Of a DNA stretch of 64,000 bases, positions 31,128 through 43,532 are shown in pieces. This DNA is from Arachis hypogaea (lineage: Eukaryota; Streptophyta; Magnoliopsida; Fabales; Fabaceae): contig NC_092045.1 of the NCBI RefSeq assembly GCF_003086295.3, forward strand, positions 25,734,890-25,798,889, read 5' to 3'. The translations under genes and the position numbers were made by a program. How positions within the stretch are numbered: the first letter of the stretch is position 1; each line of letters begins with the position of its first letter. A model generated the notes under the pieces. It was not told the origin of the DNA. It did not search any database and saw only the letters and a program-made list of their open reading frames with translations.

Positions 31128-32709
31128 TGATGAGCGGATAATTTATACGCTTTTTGGCATTGTTTTTAGTATGTTTTAGTTAGTTTTTATTATATTTCTA
31201 TTAGTTTTTAGTTAAAATTCACTTTTCTGGACTTTACTATGAGTTTGTGTGTTTTTCTGTGATTTCAGGTATTTTCTGGCTGAAATTGAGGGACCTGAGC
31301 AAAAATCTGATTCAGAGGCTGAAAAGGATTGCAAATGCTGTCGGATTCTGACCTCCCTGGACTCGAAGTGGATTTTCTGGAACTACAGAAACCCAATTGG
31401 CGTGCTCTCAATTGCGTTGGAAAGTAGACATCCTGGGCTTTCCAGAAATGTATAATAGTCCATACTTTTCCCGATATTTGATGGCCCAAATAGGCGTTCC
31501 AAGTCAGCTCAAGAATTCTGGCGTTTAACGCCGGAACTGGCACAAGAATGGGAGTTAAACGCCCAAACTGGCACAAAAGCTGGCGTTTAACTCCAAGAAG
31601 AGTCTCTACACATGAAAGCTTCAATGCTCAGACTAAGCACACATCAAGTGGGCCCGGAAGTGGATTTTTATGTCATTTACTCATCTTTGTAAACCCTAAG
31701 CTACTAGTTCTCTACAAATAGGACCTTTTGCTATTGTATTTTCATCTTAGTAGCTATCTTGGAGAGTTCTATGATACCTTAGATCACGTTTTGGGGGCTG
31801 GCCTCTCGGCCATGCCTAGACCTTGTTCTTACGTATTTTCAACGATGGAGTTTCTACACACCATAGATTAAGGTGTGGAGCTCTGCTGTACCTCGAGTAT
31901 CAATGCAATTACTATTGTTCTTCTATTCAATTCGGCTTATTCTTGTTCTAAGATATCACTTATTCCTCAACTTGATGAATGTGATGATCCCGTGACACTC
32001 ATCATTATTCTCACCTATGAACGTGTGCCTGACAACCACCTCCTTTCTACCTTAGATTGAGTGGATATCTCTTGGATTCCTTAATCAGAATCTTTGTGTT
32101 ATAAGCTAGAATTGATGGCGGCATTCAAGAGAATCCAGAAGGTCTAAACCTTGTCTGTGGTATTCTGAGTAGGATTCAAGGATTGAATGACTGTGACAAG
32201 CTTCAAACTCGCGATTGTGGTGCGTTAGTGACAGACGCAAAAGCAGAATAGCCGTGCTGTGACAGAGCGCATTGAACATTTTCACTGAGAGGATGGGACT
32301 GTAGCCACTGACAACGGTGATGCCCAACATACAGCTTGCCATGGAAAGGAGTAAGAAGGATTGGATGAAGACAGTAGGAAAGCAGAGAGACGGAAGGGAC
32401 AAAACATCTCCATACGCTTATCCGAAATTCTCACCAATGAATTACATAAGTATCTCTATCTTTATTTTATGCTTTATTCATAAATCATCCATAACCATTT
32501 GAATCTTCCTGACTGAGATTTACAAGATGACCATAGCTTGCTTCATACCAACAATCTCCGTGGGATCGACCCTTACTCACGTAAGGTTTATTACTTGGAC
32601 GACCCAGTGCACTTGCTGGTTAGTTGTGCAAAGTTGTGATAAAGAGTTGAGATTTCAATTGAGTGTACCTTGTTGATGGCGTCATTGATGATCACAATTT
32701 CGTGCACCA
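31128..32709 (+). repeat. E7 5' LTR
   Basis: 1582 bases, TGATGAGCGG...GCACCA. About 40 bases present in the 3' LTR (around 60230-60275) are missing near 32241. Near 32672-32695 it contains 'ttgatggcgtcattgatgat', a decayed copy of the PBS text inside U5. Palindromes of the GGCGTTTAACGCC kind at 31490-31593. Confidence 0.93.
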
Positions 32710-32715
32710 AGTTTT

Positions 32716-32733
32716 TGGCGCCGTTGCCGGGGA
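32716..32733 (+). promoter_or_regulatory. E7 primer-binding site (tRNA-Asp type)
   Basis: TGGCGCCGTTGCCGGGGA, intact. Confidence 0.9.
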
Positions 32734-34302
32734 TTGTTTGAGTTTGGACAACTGACGGTTCATCTTGTTGCTTAGCTTAGGTATTTTTCTTCAGAGTTCT
32801 TAAGAATGAATTCTAGTGTTTCAAGTTGATGTTCTTATCGTCACCAAAGCTGATTGATTCCCATCAATTTATCTCTTGAATGTAATGTCCTGCTGAAGCT
32901 TGGCTAGCCATGTCTAATTTCTTTAGACTGAAGCTTTAGACTAACATTGCATGATTCCTGGAATGCTCATTAAGAATTTTGATATCTGTATTTTCTTTTC
33001 CACTTAATTTTCGAAAAATCTAAAAAAAATTATAAAATCTTAAAATCAAAAATATTTTTATGTTTCTTGTTGAGTCTAGTGTCTCATTTTAAGTTTGGTG
33101 TCAATTGCATGTTTCTGTTCTTCTTGCATTTTTCGAATTCATTCATGTGTCTTCATTAATCTTCATGTATCTTTTTGATCTTCAAGTTGTTCTTGACGAT
33201 TTCCTTGCTCTGATCTTTAAATTCTCTTGTCTTGAGTGTTTTGTTGTTTCTCATATGCATTTTCAATTTGTTAGTGTCAATAGTATACAAACTTCTAAGT
33301 TGGTGTCTTGCATGCATTATTTATTTGATCGTAGTTTCATTTTGATTATTCCTCATCATTAAAAATTCAAAAAAATTTTTAATTTGTGTCTTTTCAAGTC
33401 AATAATACAGAGAATTGAAGATTCAGAACATACAGCAGAGGAATTACACAGAAAAAGCTGGGCATTCAAAACGCCCAGTGAGGAAGGAAAACTGGCATTT
33501 AAACGTCAGCCAGGGTGCCTGGCTGGGCGTTTAACGCCCAAAAGGGGTGAGTTTTGGGCGTTAAACGCCAGAATATATACCATTCTGGGCGTTTAACGCC
33601 AGGATGGCACAAGAGGGAAGATTTTGTTTTTAATGCGAATTTTTTCAAGTTTTCATAATTTTTCAAAATCAAATCTTTTTCAAATCATATCTTTTCAATC
33701 ATATATTTTCAAAATCAATTTCTTTCCATTTTCAAAAATACTTGCTAACAATTAATGATTTGATTCAACATTTCAATTATGTTGCCTTTTCTGTTGAGAA
33801 AGGTTTAATGTCTGAATAATATCTTTTAAATTTCTTGTTAGCCAAGTCATTAATTTTCAAAATCAAATCTTTTTAAATTGTTTTTCAATCATATCTTTTC
33901 AATCATATCTTTTTAAAACCATAACTTTTCAATCATATCTTATTAATCACATCTTTTTCAAAATAGTTTTCAATCATATCTTTTTGATTTCTAGTTTCAA
34001 AGTCTTTTTCAAAAATCACTTTATTTCTTTTCCAATCATATTTTTCGAAAAACATTCTTCCATTTTTCAAAATGTTTTTAAATCTTTTTAATTTATTTTC
34101 AAAAATTTCTTCCCCTCTTCTAGCATCTTTCTATTTATGGACAAACACTCCTCCTCAATGCACAATTCGAACTTTATCTTTCTTGATAAGTTCGAATTCT
34201 TCTACCTCTTCCTTCTATTTTTCTTTTCCTCTGACACCTCAAGGAATCTCTATACTGTGACATAGAGGATTCCATATTTTCTTGTTCTCTTCTCTTTCAT
34301 AT
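32734..34302 (+). other. E7 leader
   Basis: Non-coding, AT-rich. TAAGTTTGGTGT near 33090 and a one-base-deleted copy near 33295. A palindrome array (33458-33603) includes a palindromic spacer CCAGCCAGG..CCTGGCTGG. The end (tactgtgacatagaggattcc block, 34250) immediately precedes gag, but E8 is inserted at 34303 in the first codon. Confidence 0.8.
33458..33603. repeat. Palindrome array in E7 leader
   Basis: Four to five GGCGTT..AACGCC units, some with mutated arms, spaced by CCAG...CTGG inverted repeats. The same array, inverted, lies in the E9 leader at 52247-52392. Confidence 0.85.
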
Positions 34303-34569
34303 TGATGCCAGGGCATCTAGGCCAGTTTCACTGACCTTTTCTTTACTGTTTTAGGGTAGTTTCATGCATTTTCCTAGTAAACAAGGTAAATTTTGGGTGA
34401 AAATACACTTACACCTTCATTTAAGCAACTATTGTGACTTTTGCATGATTTCATGAGATTTTTGCCAGAATTGCAATATAATCTAATGATGCATAATCTC
34501 ATGACTTTGGCTAGAGTTTTGATGCACTTTAATTGCTTGATTTCAGGACAAATGAAGCATGAAAGAATC

Positions 34570-35485
34570 ACGTTAGCATTCACGTTAACTTAGTTAACGT
34601 GACTACTAACGTGGGATGGAAAATAGCTTGCAACGTTAGTGAGAAAAGTGATCACCAATAACGCCTGCGAAGCCATTCATAGCCTATGTTAAGAGCCACG
34701 TTAACTAAGTTAACGTGGTACTTAACGTAGAAGAAAAAGAGGACTCCACGTTAATGAGAAACGTGAACTTCAATAACGTTTCTCCTCAACGTTAGTGGTA
34801 AAAGTGAACACCACTAACGTTGGGAAACTAGGCAATGCCCCACGTTAAGAGTCACGTTAACTAAGTTAACGTGAACTCTAACATGGAAGAGGATCAACAA
34901 TGCCAACGTTAGTGACATTCACTTTTGTCACTAACGTTGGATAATTAGCATTGCCTACGTTAACTCTCACGTTAAGATTGTTAACGTAAAAGTTAACGTG
35001 GAGTGGGGTTCAAAGAGCCAATGTTAGTGACACTCACTTCTGTCACTAACGTTGGGAGATGGTTTCATTTCTACGTTAAGAGCCACGTTAACTTAGTTAA
35101 CGTGGGTTCTAACGTAGGAGCTTAAGGCAATTGGAGCGTTAGTGACAAAGGTGAGTGTCACTAACACTCTCGAAGGTGATAGATGCCCACGTTAAGAGCT
35201 ATGTTAGCTAAGCTAACGTGAGACTTAACGTAGGGGGCAAGAGGCAAGCAACGTTAATGGGAAAAGTGATTCCCATTAACGTTTGTGAAAAGGGGCACAA
35301 GCCAATGTTAATGGGAAAGGTGAGTCCCATTAACGTTGGCCAAGAATTGAGAAGGAACGTTAGAAGTCACGTTAAGACTTCTAACATTGAGAATAACGTG
35401 GGCATATAAGGGTGGAACGTTAGTGGAAAAGGTGAATGCCACTAACGTTCTCGCACCCAGAAATGTATTTCACGTTAATCTCACT
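34570..35485. repeat. ACGTTA palindrome field in E8 5' LTR
   Basis: About 900 bases with dozens of ACGTTA or TAACGT cores arranged as inverted repeats: for example 34697-34717 (arms CACGTTAACT/AGTTAACGTG around one base) and 34903-34940 (14-bp arms CCAACGTTAGTGAC/GTCACTAACGTTGG around ten bases). Repeated at 41556-42470 in the 3' LTR, where several CG cores have become TG or CA. Confidence 0.92.
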
Positions 35486-35611
35486 AAATGCCTAAGCCTA
35501 ATTCATATTTCTCTGCAAGCTGGGCCCACTAAAGATGAGAATTGCTTCAACTCAAGGTCCAAAGCCCACATCCAAGACTTGAAGAACTCACTAGAAGATC
35601 ATGAAGAGTAG

Positions 35612-35619
35612 TATATATA
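35612..35619 (+). promoter_or_regulatory. Probable TATA box in E8 5' LTR
   Basis: TATATATA directly downstream of the palindrome field; also at 42597-42604 in the 3' LTR. Confidence 0.5.
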
Positions 35620-36548
35620 GGAGTAGTTTTGAACTAAATAAGGGGCTTTTTGGGGATTTTTGGAAACTACTCTTTGCATATTTTACTTTTCTGTACTTCT
35701 AGCATGGATTCTTCTTTTATGCCAATTTTGATTCCTAGAGCTTTGAACAACTAAACCCCTTTCTTTGGGTTAGGGAGCTCTGCTGTAATTTGATGGATCA
35801 ATATTAGTTTTCATTCTTCTTTTTCTATCTTTTCTCTTGATTTTATTAGAAAGCTTTCAATCTTAATTCAATTGGTTAGTTGTCTTGGAAAAGAAACTCT
35901 CCATAATTAGATCTCTTCGGAACCTTGGAAGAGGAATGAAGAGATCCTGCTAGAAATGCTTTCTCATGCTGGACCAATTTAGGTTTGGATGGATATGTGA
36001 CTATAATCCTACCAATACTTGATTTGGGAAATGTATGTGGTATAATCAGTGACCATACTTCATCTCTTCTCATGAGCAATTGACCAAGGAATTGGCTATT
36101 GATTAAGATTTGAGAGATTGGATTACCAAGGAATTGGAATCCAATCACTTAAGATTGCCAAAGAGATCAATGAATGCATTGATTGGGGAAGAGATGAGAA
36201 TGAATTTGATCCGGAGAATTGCAACATCTCCTAAACGCAATGATCTCCCCATTTCTGATCTTACCCATTCTCTTTAATTTCTGCCATTTACTTTTATGAG
36301 CATTATCCCAATTCCCCATTTAAGATTTTGCACTTTAATGTCTGCTATTTAATTTCTAGTCATTTAAATTTCTACATCTCAATCTCAATTCTGTTTATCT
36401 CAACTAGCATATTCTTCTAATTAAAGTTGCTTGACCAATCAATCCTTGTGGGATTCGACCTCACTATATAGTGAGTTTTACTTGACGATAATTCGGTATA
36501 CTTGTCGAAGGAAAATTTGTTGAGACAAGTTTCCATGCATCAAGTTTA

Positions 36549-36566
36549 TGGCGCCGTTGCCGGGGA
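36549..36566 (+). promoter_or_regulatory. E8 primer-binding site (tRNA-Asp type)
   Basis: TGGCGCCGTTGCCGGGGA, intact, six bases after the LTR. Confidence 0.9.
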
Positions 36567-36846
36567 TTGATTTTGAATCAACAATGATTAAGCTAGAAGA
36601 ACACTAGATTGAGCAATTTTTTTATTTTTCGTTATTCTTTTCTGTATTCAGTAATTTACCTTAGTTTGTTTTTAATTTCTTCCTCATCCCCTTTACCCTC
36701 TCTATTTTCTGTTCTCTTTTTCTTAGTTTATCATAATTCAGCTCACTAACCCACTAACTGTTTGATAAATTGTATCTCTCACACTAACAATTATTCTAAC
36801 AAAAATAGTCTTCACTATATCTCCTGTTGTGCATTCTGTTTGTTGT

Positions 36847-39164
36847 ATGACAGGGAGAAGAGAAGGAATCTCAACATCCTTTGATTCAGAACCTGAGAGA
36901 ACCCTTTGGAGACGAAAAAGGGATGCAAGAGGAAAAAGAATTATTGGTGCTGAGGAAGAGGAAGAGTATTTTGAACCCAACATGGAAGAGAATTTGGAGA
37001 ACAATCATGAAGAAGAAGCTCATAATCATGCCAAGGGAGGCCATGCAAACCGGGCTGGGCATGAAAGGAGGGTCTTAGGATCCTATATCAATCCCAATCT
37101 AGGAAATTATGGAAGCAGCATTCAGAAACCCACCATACATGCCAACAATTTCGAGCTAAAACCTCAGCTCATCACTTTGGTGCAAAACAATTGCTCATTT
37201 GGAGGAGGTGCTCAAGAAGACCCTAACCAACACTTGACCACCTTCTTGAGGATTTGTGACACGGTGAAGTCCAATGGAGTCCACCCCGATGTCTATAGGT
37301 TGCTCTTGTTCCCCTTTTCACTCAGGGACAAGGCAACAAAGTGGCTTGAATCCTTCCCAAAAGAAAGCCTGAAAAATTGGGAGGAGGTAGTGAACAAGTT
37401 TTTAGCAAGATTTTATCCTCCTCAAAAAGGATCAATAGGCTAAGAACTCAGGTGCAGACTTTCAGGCAACAAGATGGTGAGACACTTTATGAAGCATGGG
37501 AGAGATTCAAAGACTTGACAAGGAGATGTCCACCAAAGATGTTTAATGAGTGGGTTCAACTTCACATCTTCTTTGAAGGTCTTTCCTATGAGTCAAAGAA
37601 GGATGTAGATCATTCATCAGGAGGTTCTTTAAATAAGAAGAAAACCGTTGAAGAAGCCATAGATGTCATTGAAACAGTTGCTGAGAATGATTACTTCTAT
37701 GCCTCTGAAAGAAGTAATACTAGAGGAGTAATGGAGCTGAACCACATGGATGCACTGTTAGCCCAAAACAAGATGATCACCAAGCAGATAGCAAATCTTA
37801 CCAAGAAGGTGGAAGAGAACTAAGTTGCAGCAGCCATCACCTCATCACCAACTCATGAAGGAGTAAACATGGGAGAAGAAGGTGACTGGGAGCAAGCCAA
37901 CTATGTGGGAAATTCACCTAGACAAGTCCATGATCCATATTCTAAAACCTACAACTCTGGATGGAGAAATCACCCAAACTTTGGATGGGGAAACCAACAA
38001 GACCAAGGACAAGATCAGAGACGTTCCAACTTCAACTCCAATAACAATGCCACTCATCAAAACACTTCACAGAGATATTACCAACATCCATCTAACCAAC
38101 CTTTTCAACCACCTAATCTCAACCCACCATCATCCACAGATGATAGGCTTTCAATGATTGAGGCTCTACTTGAAAACATATGCAGAGAAGTCCAAGACAA
38201 CAAAATGTTTAAGGAAGAAGTGCGAGCCAACATCAAGAACCAAGGAGAAAACATCAAGAGATTGTAGTCCCAAGTAGGTTATCTATCTCAACAAATTCCC
38301 AAACCCACTGATGGATTCCCCAGTGATACAGAAAAGAATCCAAGAGGAGAACCAAAGAAAGTGAGATGGGAAGAATGCAAAATGATAACCACAAGTGATG
38401 AGGGAAGTATGAATGGAGTAGAACACCTCCAAAATAACCAAAAGGAAAGTCAAGAGGAAGGAAGCTATGCAACTCCACTCACATCCAAGGAAGAGCTAAA
38501 GAAGAAGGAGGTATTGAACCCATATGCACCTTTTCCCCATAGGCTTAAAGGTTGTGTAGCAGGGAGAATGTACTCAAGGTTTCTTAATATGTTTGCATCT
38601 TTAGATGTAAATATACCATTCATTAAAGCCCTCCAACAGATGCCCTTCTACATTAAGTATATAAAGGAGCTACTAGCCAGAAAAAGTCCATTGAAGGGTG
38701 GACAAACAATCAAGATGAACAGAGATTGTAGTGCTCTCATTCAACCAGGACCACCCACAAAGAAGGAGGATCCAGGAAGCTTCCACATTCCTTGTGCCAT
38801 AGGAGAAACAATGATTGACAAAGGGCTTTGGGACTTGGGAGCAAGCATCAACTTAATGGCTCTCTCTCTCATGAAGAAGCTCCAAATCAATGAATTAACT
38901 CCCACTGATGTAATTATCAGATTGGCTGACAAAACCCAAAAACAAGCAGTAGGAGTAGTTGAAAATGTGCTGGTGAAGGTTGGGAGCTACTATCTTCCCA
39001 CAGATTTTGTCGTTCTGGAAATGGATGAGAATCCTATTTATCCCATCATTCTGGGAAGACCATTTCTAGCCACAGCTAGAGCACTCATAAATGTAGAACG
39101 AGGAGAGTTAGTGCTGAGAATACATGATGAGCAGCTCGCTTTCAATGTTTACAACCTCTCATAA
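36847..39164 (+). pseudogene. E8 gag-protease
   Basis: ATG 36847 (MTGRREGIS, then SEPERTLWRRKR) matches the gag start of E7/E9. The gag core follows: FELKPQLITLVQNNC, VYRLLLFPFSLRDKATKWL, FLARFYPPQK. One A appears to be missing from an A-run near 37430, shifting the frame; the frame that begins before 37430 carries on with INRLRTQVQTFRQ and ETLYEAWERF. TAA 37821-37823 and TAG 38265-38267 look like CAA and CAG mutated by C-to-T. The protease has DLGASINLM with the catalytic Asp, and LGRPFLATAR, and the frame ends at TAA 39162-39164 without RT. Confidence 0.87.
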
Positions 39165-39188
39165 GGAGCAGATCACGAAGATAATAAG

Positions 39189-39632
39189 ATGATAGAAGAG
39201 CCAAACGAGGAAGCACAAACAACACAATTGAAAGCCCCATTGGTTGGGGAGCCATATAGTCATGAAGAACCATGTTCAAAGGTGATCCAAGAGGAACTTG
39301 AACTACCAGATTCATACAAGATCAATAACAAGAATCTCCTAGAGAAAGAATCCATAGAAAACAAGAAAACATCAATGGAAACAAGGAAAAGAATTCCAAG
39401 GGGATGGAGAAATAAGAAAATTCCTACAGACAATTTCTCACCAGGTGATGAAGTTACTTCTACATACTCTCCATCTATACCACCTCACCTAACCACTATT
39501 CCATCTCAGCTACCTCCTGTGTATACTATCAATAAAATCTTATCCTTAGAACATCTGGAGCTCATCAACAAAGCTAACGGATATAGATTCACTACAAGAG
39601 GAGAGGATTTCAAGCACTATCAACCACCTTGA
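39189..39632 (+). CDS. E8 small ORF resembling the integrase C-terminal tail
   Basis: 147 codons. The first half is acidic and unrecognised. The second half (IPRGWRNKKI, DNFSPGDEV, LPPVYTINKILSLEHLELI, TTRGEDFKHY) resembles the end of Athila-type integrases, where the corresponding E5 text ends in NGQRIKHYL. It lies where the end of pol should be, just ahead of the post-pol hairpin, so RT-integrase seems to have been excised leaving this tail. Whether it is translated is unknown; it may only be a relic retained because of the adjoining cis signals. Confidence 0.55.
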   Translation: MIEEPNEEAQTTQLKAPLVGEPYSHEEPCSKVIQEELELPDSYKINNKNLLEKESIENKKTSMETRKRIPRGWRNKKIPTDNFSPGDEVTSTYSPSIPPHLTTIPSQLPPVYTINKILSLEHLELINKANGYRFTTRGEDFKHYQPP

Positions 39633-39675
39633 CAAAGAACCAATCGTCGAGCTAGCGACGCTAAAAGAGCGCTCT

Positions 39676-39693
39676 GTTGGGAGGCAACCCAAC
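39676..39693 (+). other. Post-pol hairpin of E8
   Basis: Stem GTTGGG, loop AGGCAA, stem CCCAAC, preceded by gagcgct. Same place and loop as in E5, E7 and E9. Confidence 0.75.
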
Positions 39694-41250
39694 CTGAGGT
39701 AGTTTCCTTTTCATCTTCACTTTAATAAAGATCACAAGTTGTTTCCCATGTATTGCGAGGAGCTAAGTTTGGTGTTCCACACCAAAACAATCCAAGAGTG
39801 AAAGTGTAATTCTAGGTTTGGTGTCCCACCAAAGATATTAGTTAGAATCACACTACACCCCCAAAACACATTGCTAGCTCCAACCAATCAAGGGAACCAC
39901 TTAGCTGTAGTTTAGTTTCCAGTTAAGAATTTTTTTGTTAACAACATGATATAAGGTTCTCTGCATGTATGCAAACTTTTGTACTGGGCAAGGAACTAAG
40001 TTTGGTGTTCACACACCAAATTCAGTTCAGAAGTTCACAAGCATACATGCAAGCTAACTATTTCTCAAGTGCTTCGGGAACAAGCAACTTCCAATAACTT
40101 TGCAGGAACCTTATGAGGAAATGGTGCACCTTCATCCAAGGAGGTAAAGTAGCGAAGACTATGGATGATGACAAAGAAGAGGACAACTAGAAACCATCAT
40201 CCAAAGGTTGTATTGTTACTTAATTCCATATGCTGAGAATGTTAAAATTGGAAGTCCAAATGCACCTTTGATTAATAGTTGCTTGTTAGTTAGAACCTTT
40301 TCAATTCTGTCTGAAATTCTCATTGCTTAAGTCTATGTTATTGATCCTAATGTCTTGAATGTTCACTTGCACCTTTCTTACTTGTATGCTTGTCCCTTTA
40401 AGTTAATCAAAAAGAAAATGTTATGAAAAGAATGAGAGTGGAGTTATTTTGTAAAGTGCATTCTGAATGTTTGTGGTAGGATGATTAGTAAGCTAAGTTA
40501 GTTCACCAAGAAAGGAAAGAAAGCAACTATCCATCCTAAGTCCTAAGTTTGAGACACATTCCTTGAGGCTAGCTAAATAATAAAATCCCAACAAGAAAAG
40601 AAAAAGAGTAATACAAGTGAAAATAAGAAAGGAAACACAATAAGAAACAATGCTAGGCACCAAGGGTTTTGAAACTGAGGCATGTGTCTGTGGTGTTTAT
40701 GTACAAGGGATATACTTGGATGAATAAGCTCTTAGGGGTGCCTTATCACTTGGTAACTTGGATTAACTAATCCGGGATTATCAGCTGGAAGTCCACTATC
40801 AAGAGTAACCCTTGTTACAGAGCACTTAGTAACCCAAAGAGGTGCTGGACACCAAGGTCTCAAGAAAGAAAGAATAACAAACCATGTGCCTGTGGTGTGT
40901 ATGTATGAGGGAAAGAGACTTGAGGGAGTAAGTCCTTAGGAGTGTCTTAACACCTAGTACCTTAAAACCAACTGGTTTGGGAGTGTTGGCTGAAAGCTTA
41001 TCATAAAAAGTCGCCCTCTTACAAAGCACCTAGCAAAAAAAGAAAAATAAACTTTGAAAAGAAAAAAAGAAGGATCAATAAGAAAGAAGCCTCAAGGGAT
41101 GCAATCAAGAGAGTGACTAGGGATTTGATAAACGCTTGAAACCTAAAAGGAAAAAACCTAAGTTTCTATGCATAAAACTCTATGAACCATGAATACTATT
41201 TACCATCTTATCTTCTTGTTCTTTCATTTCATTTTTCTTATGCTTCAGTA
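39694..41250 (+). other. E8 3' non-coding region
   Basis: No coding frame. TAAGTTTGGTGT-like motifs near 39763, 39814 (one change) and 39999, each close to a mirror text cacacc. Near 40075-40100 there is a degenerate version of the border stem-loop. An imperfect duplication of a block (gaaactgaggcatgtgtctgtgg... and aacaaaccatgtgcctgtgg...) lies at about 40660-40830 and 40850-41030. Confidence 0.65.
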
Positions 41251-41287
41251 CTTGCTTAGGGACAAGCAAGCTTTAAGTTTGGTGTTG
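41251..41287 (+). promoter_or_regulatory. E8 3'-border stem-loop plus PPT-like motif
   Basis: Stem CTTGCTT/AAGCAAG around AGGGAC (41251-41270), TAAGTTTGGTGT (41274-41285), two bases, LTR at 41288. Identical layout to families whose LTRs are unrelated to this one. Confidence 0.75.
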
Positions 41288-43529
41288 TGATGCCAGAGCA
41301 TCTAGGCCAGTTTCACTGACCTTTTCTTTACTGTTTTAGGGTAGTTTCATGCATTTTCCTAGTAAACAAGGCAAATTTTGGGTGAAAATACACTTACACC
41401 TTCATTTAAGAAACTATTGTGACTTTTGCATGATTTCATGAGATTTTTGCCAGAATTGCATGATAATCTAATGATGCATAATCTCATGACTTTGGCTAGA
41501 GCTTTGATGCACTTTAATTGCTTGATTTCAGGACAAATGAACCATGAAAGAATCACATTAGCATTCACGTTAACTTAGTTAACGTGACTACTAACGTGGG
41601 ATGGCAAATAGCTTGCAACGTTAATGAGAAAAATGATCACCAATAACGCCTGCGAAGCCATTCATAGCTTACGTTAAGAGCCACTTTAACTAAGTTAATG
41701 TGGTACTTAACATAGAAGAAAAAGAGGACTCCACGTTAATGAGAAACGTGAACTTCAATAATGTTTCTCCTCAACGTTAGTGGTAAAAGTGAACACCACT
41801 AATGTTGGGAAACTAGACAATACCCCACATTAAGAGTCACGTTAACTTAGTTAACGTGAACTCTAACGTGGAAGAGGATCAACAATGCCAACGTTAGTGA
41901 CATTCACTTTTGTCACTAACGTTGGATCATTAGCATTGCCTACGTTAACTCTCACGTTAAGATTGTTAACATGAAAGTTAACGTGGAGTGGGGTTCAAAG
42001 AGCCAACGTTAGTGACACTCACTTTTGTCACTAACGTTGGGAGATGGTTTCATTTCTACGTTAAGAGCCATGTTAACTTAGTTAACGTGGGTTCTAACAT
42101 AGGAGCTTAAGGCAATTGGAGCGTTAGTAACAAAGGTGAGTGTCACTAACGCTCTCGAAGGTGATAGATGCCCACGTTAAGAGCTACGTTAGCTAAGCTA
42201 ACGTGAGACTTAACGTAGGGGGCAAGAGGCAAGCAACGTTAATGGGAAAAGTGATTCCCATTAACATTTGCGAAAAGGGGCACAAGCCAACGTTAATGGG
42301 AAAGGTGAGTCCGATTAACGTTGGCCAGGAATTGAGAAGGAACGTTAGAAGTCACGTTAAGACTTCTAACGTTGAGGATAACGTGGGCATATAAGGGTGG
42401 AACATTAGTGGAAAAGGTGAATGCCACTAACGTTCTCGCACCCAGAAATGTATTCCACGTTAATCTCACTAAATGCCCAAGCCTAATTCATATTTCTCTA
42501 CAAGCTGGGCCCACTAAAGATGAGAATTGCTTCAACTCAAGGTTCAAAGCCCACATCCAAGACTTGAAGAACTCACTAGATGATCATGAAGAGTAGTATA
42601 TATAGGAGTAGTTTTGAACTAGATAGGGGGCTTTTTGGGGATTTTTGGGAACTAGTCTTTGCATATTTTACTTTTTTGTACTTCTAGCATGGATTCTTCT
42701 TTTCTGCCAATTTTGATTCCTAGAGCTATGAACAACTAAACCCCTTTCATTGGGTTAGGGAGCTCTGCTGTAATTTGATGGATCAATATTAGTTTTCATT
42801 CTTCTTCTTCTATCTTTTCTCTTGATTTTACTAGAAAGCTTTCAATCTTAATTCAATTGGTTAGTTGTCTTAGAAAAGAAACTCTCCATAATTGGATCTC
42901 TTCGGAACCTTGGAAGAGGAATGAAGAGATCATGCTAGAAATACTTTCTCATGCTGGACCGATTTGGGTTTGGATGGATATGTGACTATAATCCTACCAA
43001 TACTTGATTTGGGAAATGTATGTGGTATAATCAGTGACCATACTTCATCTCTTCTCATGAGCAATTGACCAAGGAATTGGCTATTGATCAAGATTTGAGA
43101 GATTGGATTACCAAGGAATTGGAATCCAATCACTTAAGATTGCCAAGGAGATCAATGAATGCATTGATTGAGGAAGAGATGTGAATGAATTTAATCCGGA
43201 GAATTGCAAAATCTCCTAAACCCAATGATCTCCCCATTTCTGATCTTACCCATTCTCTTTAATTTCTGCCATTTACTTTTATGAGCATTATCCTAATTCC
43301 CCATTTAAGATTCTGCACTTTAATTTCTGCTATTTAATTTCTAGTCATTTAAATTTCTACATCTCAATCTTAATTCTGTTTAGCTCAACTAGTATATTCT
43401 TCTAACTAAAGTTGCTTGACCAATCAATCCTTGTGGGATTCGACCTCACTCTACAGTGAGTTTTACTTGACGATAATTCGGTATACTTGCCGAAGGAAAA
43501 TTTGTTGAGAGACAAGTTTGCATGCATCA
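41288..43529 (+). repeat. E8 3' LTR
   Basis: 2242 bases, TGATGCCAG...GCATCA, followed by TSD CATAT. Palindrome field at 41556-42470; TATA box at 42597-42604. Confidence 0.94.
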
Positions 43530-43532
43530 CAT

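Larger units (their letters stand above)
34303..36542 (+). repeat. E8 5' LTR
   Basis: 2240 bases. Positions 34570-35485 are a dense field of inverted repeats built on ACGTTA/TAACGT. TATATATA at 35612-35619 is the likely TATA box. The end ccatgcatca precedes the PBS. Confidence 0.94.
34303..43529 (+). mobile_element. E8: gag-protease element with integrase tail only (9.2 kb)
   Basis: Long LTRs (2240 and 2242 bases, TGATGCCAG...GCATCA) of a different family from E4/E5/E7/E9. Exact TSD CATAT (34298-34302 and 43530-43534). PBS intact. The interior has gag-protease (frameshift and two stops), then a small frame related to the integrase C-terminus, the post-pol hairpin and a non-coding 3' part with the border stem-loop. 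RT, RNase H, integrase core and third ORF are missing. It sits exactly in the gag initiation codon of E7. Confidence 0.95.

Noticed and set aside
43518..43532. Gag start at ATG 43518
   Set aside because: This ATG is inside the E8 LTR end and target duplication; the E7/E9 gag start is at 43533.
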